Shown here: piece by piece, positions 1 through 5,464 of the stretch
How positions within the stretch are numbered: the first letter of the stretch is position 1
Layout of the letters: every line of letters begins with the position of its first letter
Assembly (NCBI GenBank): GCA_030835185.1
Contig: JAUQWL010000052.1
Coordinates: forward strand, 1-5,711
Direction: 5' to 3'
Origin: Solirubrobacterales bacterium
GTDB taxonomy: Bacteria; Actinomycetota; Thermoleophilia; Solirubrobacterales; 70-9
Length of the DNA stretch: 5,711 nt
Position numbers and translations under genes: made by a program
The notes under the pieces: generated by a model
The model's input: only the letters and a program-made list of their open reading frames with translations
What the model was told of the DNA's origin: nothing
Databases searched by the model: none

Positions 1-1
1 C

Positions 2-82
2 TTTGTGACCCAGGTCGAGGAGGCGATTCGGATCAGGACGGGCGAGCGGGGAGACGAAGTGACACAGATCCACGCGAAATAG
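2..82 (+). CDS. C-terminal end of an unidentified upstream gene (5' truncated)
   Basis: An open frame enters from the left edge and stops at TAG 80-82, giving 26 residues that end in DEVTQIHAK. About 20 of the 26 codons end in G or C, and the acidic/basic mix (VEEAIRIRTGERGDE) looks like a genuine soluble protein tail. The competing frame 1 has unfavourable codons such as AGA, CGA and ATA. The fragment is too short to show any domain or motif, so I cannot name the product. It points the same way as the downstream genes, but a 103-base gap with its own promoter-like box separates it from the cyclase, so it need not be in the same transcript. Confidence 0.55.
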   Translation, partial: FVTQVEEAIRIRTGERGDEVTQIHAK

Positions 83-103
83 CAGGGAGCTGAAAGCGTG
101 CAC

Positions 104-115
104 GACGGCGCCGTC
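104..115. repeat. 12-bp perfect palindrome upstream of the cyclase gene
   Basis: GACGGCGCCGTC reads the same on both strands and lies in the gap between the upstream stop codon (82) and the cyclase start (186). An overlapping 8-bp palindrome, CGTGCACG, sits at 97-104. The element is about 58 bases upstream of the proposed -10 box at 173. It could be an operator, perhaps for the HTH-bearing cyclase itself, but short GC palindromes arise by chance in DNA of this composition. The two-base centre makes it a poor RNA hairpin. Confidence 0.3.
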
Positions 116-141
116 CCGGCGTTCCCGTTGTCGCGTGCCCA

Positions 142-167
142 CCGGCCTTCACAGAGATGTCCGGCCT
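142..167 (+). repeat. Direct heptamer repeat in the cyclase promoter region
   Basis: CCGGCCT occurs at 142-148 and again at 161-167, 19 bases apart start to start, or a little under two helical turns. The second copy ends five bases before the putative -10 box, so the pair spans the place where a -35 element or a regulator site would be. No good TTGACA-like -35 is visible there. Function is inference only. Confidence 0.25.
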
Positions 168-172
168 CCCTG

Positions 173-178
173 TAGCCT
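173..178 (+). promoter_or_regulatory. Putative -10 box for a near-leaderless cyclase transcript
   Basis: TAGCCT fits the TANNNT pattern of actinobacterial -10 elements and ends exactly seven bases before ATG 186. Transcription would then start at or next to the A of the start codon, giving a leaderless mRNA. This agrees with the absence of any Shine-Dalgarno sequence before that ATG. The same box-to-start spacing recurs at hpt. No convincing -35 hexamer is seen. Confidence 0.4.
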
Positions 179-185
179 CGTCGGT

Positions 186-1373
186 ATGCCGGGTACCGAG
201 CGCATCACGTTGAGCGAAGCTGCCCGCCGGGCCGGGGTTTCGACCGCCACTCTCTCGCGCTGGGCCGATGAAAAAGTGGTGCCGGTGAAGAAGGGCCAGT
301 GGACTGCGGCCACGGCGGCCCAGGCCCGGGTGGTAGCCCGGATGCGCGACCGCGGCCACAGCCTCGAGGAACTCAAGATGGCCGGAAAGGACGGCAGGCT
401 TGCCTTCGGTTTCGCTGAAGATGCTTTCGCCGACCGCAGTCCTGCGGTCCCGATCGGGCAAGCCGTCGACCGGACCGGCCTGAGCGAGTCGACGATCGCC
501 CGCATCATGGTCATCCTGGGTACCCCCGCCGGCCGGGAACTGACTCTGAGTGAACTCGACGTCGGCGCCCTGGAGAGGCTCGCTTCGGTGGCCGATGCCG
601 GACTGCCGATCGAAGCCGTGATGCAGCTGGCCCGGGTCTACGCCCAGGCGGTTCGAAGGATCGCCGACGCCGAGGTGAGGCTGTTTCACCTGTTCGTCCA
701 CGAGCCGATGATCCGTGACGGGCTCGGGGCGATCGAGATGGCCGAGGAGATGAACGAGCTCGTGGAGTCGGCGGCGCCGATCACCCTGCCGCTCTTCGAG
801 TACCTGCACGGTCGCTACGTGCGCTACTCGATCGAACAGGACGTGGTCGGCCACATGGAAGACGAGTTCGCAGGCGAATCCGAGATCGATCACATCCGGA
901 TCACGCTCTGCTTCATCGACCTGACCGGCTTCACCAGATTTACCGCGGAGGAGGGTGACGCCGAAGCCTTCTCGGCGATCGAGCGCTTCACCGAGGCGGT
1001 CGAGGCGACACTGCCGCCGGAGGCCGGCATCGTAAAGTCGATCGGCGACGAAGTCATGGTGGTTTCGCCGGATCCCGTGTCGCTGGCAGAGTGGGCGGTC
1101 GGGTTCATCGCCTTCTTCCGCGACCGGCCGAGACCGAGGGTCGGCATCCATTACGGCAAGGCGGTCTTTCGCGACGGCGACTATTTCGGCGGCGAGGTGA
1201 ACCTGACCCACCGGGTCGTCAACCGGGCCCAGGGGGGTGAGGTGCTTGTCACCGCCACCGTTGCAGAGGCCCTCAGCGACCACGAAGACCTCGAACTCCG
1301 CGGTATCGGCCAGGCTCAGCTGAAGGGTTTTCCCGAGCCGATTCCGCTCTATCTGGCCAGTGTCCGGGACTGA
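186..1373 (+). CDS. Class III adenylate/guanylate cyclase with tandem MerR-like N-terminal modules
   Basis: The 395-residue protein is predicted to make cyclic AMP (less likely cGMP) from the nucleoside triphosphate in the cytoplasm; no signal peptide or membrane segment is visible. Residues 7-67 form a MerR-type helix-turn-helix (LSEAARRAGVSTATLSRW, then RMRDRGHSLEEL). Residues 89-230 resemble the regulatory domain of mycobacterial Rv1264-type cyclases, and their first 60 residues again look MerR-like. The cyclase homology domain runs from about 236 to 395. Its expected catalytic set is present: metal Asp245 (FIDLTGFT), Lys284 and metal Asp288 (VKSIGDEV), Asp332 in DGDYFGG at the adenine-specifying position, and Asn339 and Arg343 in VNLTHR. 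All residues needed for a self-sufficient homodimer are there. The start is ATG 186; GTG 135 would add 17 residues unlike the family and would bury the promoter-like box. The 3' end overlaps tilS, suggesting co-transcription. Catalytic class is secure; DNA binding is inference. Confidence 0.88.
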   Translation: MPGTERITLSEAARRAGVSTATLSRWADEKVVPVKKGQWTAATAAQARVVARMRDRGHSLEELKMAGKDGRLAFGFAEDAFADRSPAVPIGQAVDRTGLSESTIARIMVILGTPAGRELTLSELDVGALERLASVADAGLPIEAVMQLARVYAQAVRRIADAEVRLFHLFVHEPMIRDGLGAIEMAEEMNELVESAAPITLPLFEYLHGRYVRYSIEQDVVGHMEDEFAGESEIDHIRITLCFIDLTGFTRFTAEEGDAEAFSAIERFTEAVEATLPPEAGIVKSIGDEVMVVSPDPVSLAEWAVGFIAFFRDRPRPRVGIHYGKAVFRDGDYFGGEVNLTHRVVNRAQGGEVLVTATVAEALSDHEDLELRGIGQAQLKGFPEPIPLYLASVRD

Positions 1374-2787
1374 TCGATCCGACTCCCGCGGAGCAGGCCC
1401 CGGCCGGCTCCCGGTGGATCCGGCCGGGTCCGGTGCGAATGTGCTGTCCGACGCGATCGAGGACTCCGGACTGGTCCCGCCGGGAAGCAGCGGGGTGGTC
1501 ATGTTGTCCGGTGGCGCCGACTCCTGTGCACTCACCTTCGGACTGGCACAGATCGACCCCGCCCCGGGCCTGCATGCGCTTCACGTCAACTACGGGCTCA
1601 GGCCGGATTCGGGAGATGACGAAATCGCCTGTGTGACGCTCTGCGAGGCCCTCGACATCGACCTCACCGTGGTTCGCCCGGAGAGGGGGACGGGAAACCT
1701 CCACGCCTGGGCCCGGCGGGAGCGATACCGCGCTGCCGAAGAGCTGAGGACCGAGCACGGACTCGACTGGATCGCGGTTGCTCACACCGCCGGCGATCTC
1801 GCCGAAACCGTGATCTACCGCCTCGCCGTCTCGCCCGGCACCCGACCTCTGGCGACGATGCCGGCCAGGCGCGGCGTGCTGATCCGTCCGCTGCTGGGGC
1901 TGAGCCGTGGCGATGTGCGCAAAGCGGCGGTGGCGGCCGGGCTGCCTTTCGTCGACGACCGGTCCAACGACGACCCGGCTTTCGCCCGGGCCCGCATACG
2001 CAACGAGGTCCTGCCGGTGCTGGCCGATCTCAACCCCGCGGTGCTCACGGCGATCGCGACGACCAGGGACGATCTCGTGGAAGAGCTCGATTTCCTCGCC
2101 GAAGCGGGCAGCGACCTGATCGAGACCGACCAGGTCGAGGGTCCCCGGATCGGCATCTCCGTCCTGCGGCAGGCCCATCCGGCGGTCCGGCGTTCGGCGC
2201 TCCGCTCGATCGCCGAGTCGGTTCTGGGCCGTCCGGTTTCGGTGACCCGCGAGCAGACGGCCGCGATCCTGCGGCTGGCCGAAAGCCCGGAAGGCGGCCG
2301 TATCGACCTCGGCAAAGGTGCCTCCCTGGTCGCGCAGGGCGGGACGGTCACGGTCGAGGACGGCGCGCAATCACCACCGTCGCCGGTCACGCTCGAGCTC
2401 CCGGGGGTCACGGCCTGGGGCAACTGGTCGATTGTCGCTGAAGAGATGCAGGCACCGTTCGTCCCCGCCGGACCGGACGTCGCGACCCTCGACGCCGAGC
2501 TGCTCGGCGGGCGGCTCGAGGTCAGGTCATGGCGGGACGGGGACCGCATCCGGCCCCTCGGAATGGAGGGCAGCAAGTCGCTTCAGGACCTGTTCACCGA
2601 TCGCCGCGTCAGGCGATCCGAGCGTCACCGGCTTCCGGTCGTGCTGGCCGGGGCAGAGGTCGTCTGGGTACCGGGTGTCGCGGTCAGCGAACTCTTCCGC
2701 CTGACCCCGGAATCGTCACGGGCGATCCGGCTGACTGCCCGCCGCCGGTTGCAGACGAATGGCACGACCTCGCCCGATTGGGCTTAG
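1360..2787 (+). CDS. tilS: tRNA(Ile)-lysidine synthetase
   Basis: TilS uses ATP to join lysine to C34 of the CAU-anticodon isoleucine tRNA, so that it reads AUA and is charged with isoleucine instead of methionine. The 475-residue frame shows the N-type PP-loop SGGADS at 50-55, HVNYGLR at 75-81 (usually HVDHGLR), the ARRERYRAAEE helix at 117-127, an AHTAGDLAET stretch at 151-160, RPLLGLSR at 176-183, and the D-x-SN-x-D/IRNEVLP region at about 200-219. A C-terminal TilS domain carries WRDGDRIRPLG (391-401) and the conserved SLQDLF...R..LPVV pattern. In the 151-160 stretch GDL replaces the common DDQ, probably a lineage variant since everything else is intact. The start is uncertain: GTG 1360 overlaps the cyclase by 14 bases and could be reached by translational coupling, while GTG 1441 would place the PP-loop about 22 residues from the N terminus, which is more usual. 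No ribosome-binding site decides between them. The identification is firm. Confidence 0.93.
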   Translation: MSGTDRSDSRGAGPGRLPVDPAGSGANVLSDAIEDSGLVPPGSSGVVMLSGGADSCALTFGLAQIDPAPGLHALHVNYGLRPDSGDDEIACVTLCEALDIDLTVVRPERGTGNLHAWARRERYRAAEELRTEHGLDWIAVAHTAGDLAETVIYRLAVSPGTRPLATMPARRGVLIRPLLGLSRGDVRKAAVAAGLPFVDDRSNDDPAFARARIRNEVLPVLADLNPAVLTAIATTRDDLVEELDFLAEAGSDLIETDQVEGPRIGISVLRQAHPAVRRSALRSIAESVLGRPVSVTREQTAAILRLAESPEGGRIDLGKGASLVAQGGTVTVEDGAQSPPSPVTLELPGVTAWGNWSIVAEEMQAPFVPAGPDVATLDAELLGGRLEVRSWRDGDRIRPLGMEGSKSLQDLFTDRRVRRSERHRLPVVLAGAEVVWVPGVAVSELFRLTPESSRAIRLTARRRLQTNGTTSPDWA

Positions 2788-2790
2788 AAT
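2785..2790 (+). promoter_or_regulatory. Putative -10 box for hpt, containing the tilS stop codon
   Basis: TAGAAT is a close match to the TATAAT/TANNNT -10 consensus. It ends seven bases before GTG 2798, the same spacing as the box before the cyclase gene, which predicts a leaderless hpt message. Its first three bases are the TAG stop codon of tilS. No clear -35 hexamer is visible 16-18 bases upstream. Confidence 0.45.
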
Positions 2791-2797
2791 CGCCCGG

Positions 2798-3352
2798 GTG
2801 AGTCCGTCCCCGACAGGCGAGGTACTGATTTCCTCCGAGCGACTGGCGGGCCGTGTGACCGAACTCGGAGCCCAGATCAGTCGTGACTACGCCGATAAGG
2901 ACCTGGTCATGGTCGGCGTTCTCCGCGGTGCCGTGGTATTCATCGCAGATCTCCTGCGCAGCCTCGACGTAGCCTGCGAGATCGACTTCATGGCGGTCTC
3001 CAGCTACGGCTCTTCCAGGGATTCGTCAGGTGTGGTCAGAATTCTCAAGGACCTCGACGACTCGATCACCGGTCGTGACGTGCTGATCGTCGAAGACATC
3101 GTCGACTCCGGGTTGACCCTGAACTACCTGATGCGAAACCTTCGCGCCCGCGATCCCGCTTCGCTCGAGGTCTGTGCGTTGCTGACCAAGCCGGAGCGCC
3201 GCCGGGTGGATGTGCCGATCAGGTACACCGGATTCGAGATCCCCAACACCTTCGTCGTCGGCTACGGACTCGACCACGCCCAGCAGTACCGGCACCTTGC
3301 GCACGTGGCCGAGTTGCCGGAGGACGTCGATCCGGGGTCCGGCACTCGTTAG
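2798..3352 (+). CDS. hpt: Hypoxanthine (guanine) phosphoribosyltransferase
   Basis: This cytoplasmic purine-salvage enzyme converts hypoxanthine or guanine plus PRPP to IMP or GMP and pyrophosphate. With the chosen start it has 184 residues, normal for bacterial HPRT. Visible landmarks are VGVLRGA (39-45, the pyrophosphate-binding loop), SSYGSS (68-73, the flexible lid loop), the PRPP signature VLIVEDIVDSGLT (95-107) with acidic Glu99/Asp100 and the presumed catalytic base Asp103, Lys131 in TKPE for purine contact, and FVVGYGLD (152-159) with the metal-side Asp159, followed by Arg165. GTG 2798 is preferred over the in-frame ATG 2759: the ATG would overlap tilS by 29 bases and add 13 arginine-rich residues absent from relatives, and 2798 sits seven bases after a -10-like box. 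It lies between tilS and ftsH, a widely conserved order. Function is secure; the exact start is likely but unproven. Confidence 0.93.
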   Translation: MSPSPTGEVLISSERLAGRVTELGAQISRDYADKDLVMVGVLRGAVVFIADLLRSLDVACEIDFMAVSSYGSSRDSSGVVRILKDLDDSITGRDVLIVEDIVDSGLTLNYLMRNLRARDPASLEVCALLTKPERRRVDVPIRYTGFEIPNTFVVGYGLDHAQQYRHLAHVAELPEDVDPGSGTR

Positions 3353-3371
3353 GGCGCCAGTAACTCCCTGC

Positions 3372-3377
3372 TAGTCT
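3372..3377 (+). promoter_or_regulatory. Putative -10 box for ftsH
   Basis: TAGTCT fits TANNNT and has the same TAG-N-N-T form as the boxes before the cyclase and hpt genes. A transcript starting about seven bases downstream (near 3384) would have a leader of roughly 54 bases before the TTG start, so unlike the other two genes ftsH would not be leaderless. No strong -35 hexamer is seen; the expected region overlaps the hpt stop codon. Confidence 0.35.
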
Positions 3378-3392
3378 GCCTTTTCGGCTTCC

Positions 3393-3411
3393 CGACCGGA
3401 AACTCCGGTCG
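3393..3411. promoter_or_regulatory. 8-bp inverted repeat / hairpin in the ftsH leader
   Basis: CGACCGGA and TCCGGTCG are perfect reverse complements separated by AAC. The repeat lies in the 86-base gap between hpt and ftsH, downstream of the proposed -10 box and 28 bases before the ftsH start. As RNA it would be a stable stem at the 5' end of the leader; as DNA it is a candidate operator. It is not followed by a T-run, so a standard intrinsic terminator for hpt is unlikely, although GC hairpins without U-tracts can attenuate transcription in actinobacteria. Confidence 0.45.
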
Positions 3412-3438
3412 TCCTATCCCGAAAGACACAGAGACAGT

Positions 3439-5433
3439 TTGAAACGATTCTTCAAGAGCGCGGCATTTCCGATCCTGCTGGTGGTCATCCTCGCCTTCGT
3501 GGCGCAGCGCGTAATCAGCCCTGACACCGGCGAACCGCCGCCCACTTACAACGAGTTCCTTCAGAAAGTCGATCAGGGACAGGTCGACGAAGTCACGATG
3601 AAGACGAAGGACAACACCCTCGAGGTGACCGAAAAGCTTCCCGAGGGATCCGATGACTCGGCGAGTCCCGAGAAGTACGACACCGGCTACCCGCCGAACA
3701 CCGAGCAGAGCCTGACCAACCAGCTCGAGCAGGCGGACGTGGCTCTGACCGTGAAGGGCAACAGCGGCGGGGGCATCCTCTCGATCCTGATCTACGTGCT
3801 TCCCTTTCTGCTCTTCCTGGGCTTCTGGATCTTCCTGATGAACCAGATGCAGGGCGGCGGTTCCCGCGTGATGAGTTTCGGCAAGTCGAAAGCCAAGAAG
3901 ATGGCCGTCGACGCCCCCAAGATCAACTTCAAGGACGTGGCCGGGGTCGACGAGGCGGTGCAGGAACTCCACGAGATCAAGGAGTTCCTTGAGAACCCGA
4001 AGAAGTTCCAGGCTCTCGGCGCCCGTATTCCGAAAGGCGTCCTGCTCTACGGACCTCCCGGTACGGGTAAGACCCTGCTCGCCCGCGCAGTTGCCGGCGA
4101 AGCCGGTGTCCCGTTCTTCTCGATCTCCGGTTCGGATTTCGTGGAGATGTTCGTCGGCGTCGGCGCCAGCCGCGTCCGTGACCTCTTCGAGCAGGCCAAA
4201 CAGAATTCCCCCTGCATCATCTTCATGGACGAGATCGATGCCGTCGGGCGTCACCGCGGAGCCGGCATGGGCGGTGGTCACGACGAGCGTGAGCAGACTC
4301 TCAACCAGCTTCTGGTCGAAATGGACGGCTTTGAGGTCAAGGACAACATCATCCTGATCGCTGCCACGAACCGTCCCGACATCCTCGACCCGGCGCTGCT
4401 CAGGCCGGGCCGTTTCGACCGCCAGGTGGCAGTCGACCGACCCGATCGCGAGGGTCGCAAGAAGATCCTCGAGGTCCACTCGCGCGGCAAGCCGCTGGCC
4501 GGGGAGATCGACCTCGACGCTCTGGCCGGTCAGACCCCCGGCTTCACCGGCGCCGACCTCTCCAACCTGATCAACGAAGCCGCCCTGCTCGCGGCTCGCT
4601 CGGACAAGAGCGAGATCACGATGAAGGAGCTCGAAGAGGGCATCATGCGGGTGGTCGCCGGCCCGGAGAAGAAGAACCGGATCATGTCGGAGAAGGAACG
4701 CAGGATCACTGCCTACCACGAGATGGGCCATGCGATCGTCGGCCACGTATTGCCCAACTGCGACCCCGTCCACAAGATTTCGGTGATCAGCCGCGGACAG
4801 GCCCTCGGTTATACGATCTCCCTGCCGACCGAGGACAAGTTCCTGACTTCACGGGCAGAACTCAGCGAGACGATGGCGATGACGCTGGGAGGCCGCGCCG
4901 CCGAAGAGATCGTCTTCGACGAGATCACCACCGGTGCCTCGAACGACCTCGAGAAAGTGACCGCCACCGCCAAGCAGATGGTGATGCGCTTCGGCATGTC
5001 CGAACGACTCGGCCCTCGCGTCTTCGGGCACGACCGCGGCCAGCCTTTCCTCGGCCGTGAGATGGGCTCGGAGCCCGACTACTCGGACGAGATCGCCCGC
5101 GAGATCGACGACGAGATCCGTCGCATCGTCGAGAACGCCCACCAGACCGCCCGGGACATCCTCGATGACCACCGCGAGGACCTCAAGCGCATCTCCGAGA
5201 TCCTGCTCGAGCGCGAGACGATCGACGCCGAACAGTTCGTCGACCTGCTTGAAGGCAAGACCGCGGAAGAGGTTTTCCCGGCAGGCGATGAGTCCGCCGT
5301 TGAAGAGCCGGATTATCCGACTGAGCCCGAGCCGATCCATCATCCGAGTACGGAGCCTTCGCCGGGTCCGCCGCGCCCCGGCTACGCCGGCGGGATGACC
5401 GACCTCCGCGCCGACCCCGACCGGCCCGCCTAG
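3439..5433 (+). CDS. ftsH: ATP-dependent membrane zinc metalloprotease FtsH
   Basis: FtsH is a membrane-anchored hexamer that unfolds and degrades misassembled membrane proteins and short-lived regulators, with its catalytic part in the cytoplasm. The 664-residue protein has a transmembrane helix at about 8-25, an extracytoplasmic FtsH_ext domain at 27-112 and a second helix at about 113-134. The AAA+ module has Walker A GPPGTGKT (205-212), pore-loop residues FVG (238-240), Walker B IIFMDEID (260-267) and the second region of homology with arginine fingers Arg322 and Arg325 (LRPGRFD). The protease domain has the zinc motif HEMGH (427-431; the third residue is more often Ala) and the third ligand Asp503 in TTGASND. 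A Pro/Glu-rich tail from about 620 is probably disordered. The TTG start is the only one that leaves the first membrane helix intact; just a weak purine stretch (GAAAGACACAGAGACAG) precedes it, so initiation may be inefficient. It lies downstream of tilS and hpt, and a hairpin follows the stop. Confidence 0.97.
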   Translation: MKRFFKSAAFPILLVVILAFVAQRVISPDTGEPPPTYNEFLQKVDQGQVDEVTMKTKDNTLEVTEKLPEGSDDSASPEKYDTGYPPNTEQSLTNQLEQADVALTVKGNSGGGILSILIYVLPFLLFLGFWIFLMNQMQGGGSRVMSFGKSKAKKMAVDAPKINFKDVAGVDEAVQELHEIKEFLENPKKFQALGARIPKGVLLYGPPGTGKTLLARAVAGEAGVPFFSISGSDFVEMFVGVGASRVRDLFEQAKQNSPCIIFMDEIDAVGRHRGAGMGGGHDEREQTLNQLLVEMDGFEVKDNIILIAATNRPDILDPALLRPGRFDRQVAVDRPDREGRKKILEVHSRGKPLAGEIDLDALAGQTPGFTGADLSNLINEAALLAARSDKSEITMKELEEGIMRVVAGPEKKNRIMSEKERRITAYHEMGHAIVGHVLPNCDPVHKISVISRGQALGYTISLPTEDKFLTSRAELSETMAMTLGGRAAEEIVFDEITTGASNDLEKVTATAKQMVMRFGMSERLGPRVFGHDRGQPFLGREMGSEPDYSDEIAREIDDEIRRIVENAHQTARDILDDHREDLKRISEILLERETIDAEQFVDLLEGKTAEEVFPAGDESAVEEPDYPTEPEPIHHPSTEPSPGPPRPGYAGGMTDLRADPDRPA

Positions 5434-5442
5434 ACCACTGTT

Positions 5443-5464
5443 CCGACCCGGATCGCCGGGTCGG
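5443..5464 (+). terminator. GC-rich terminator-like hairpin after ftsH
   Basis: CCGACCCGG and CCGGGTCGG form a perfect 9-bp stem with an ATCG loop, starting 10 bases after the ftsH stop codon. There is no U-tract afterwards (CATCCGCACCC follows), so it fits the L-shaped terminators or 3'-end stabilising stems of high-GC actinobacteria better than a classical intrinsic terminator. Position and stem strength support it as the end of the ftsH transcript. Confidence 0.6.

Noticed and set aside
33..1535. 500-codon open frame on the minus strand opposite the cyclase gene
   Set aside because: It is an antisense shadow of a strongly GC3-biased gene. Its translation is rich in Arg, Gly, Asp and His with no recognisable domain, and the + strand gene opposite is catalytically complete.
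1273..2370. 365-codon minus-strand frame opposite tilS
   Set aside because: Antisense shadow: low-complexity Arg/Gly/Asp composition, and it covers conserved TilS motifs on the opposite strand.
2529..2801. 90-codon + strand frame inside the tilS 3' end
   Set aside because: Lies in another frame of the conserved TilS C-terminal domain and has arginine/proline-rich shadow composition.
3349..4773. 474-codon open frame on the minus strand opposite ftsH
   Set aside because: It mirrors the ftsH codons (repetitive Leu/Val/Asp/His composition) and shows no motif. FtsH on the + strand is unmistakable.
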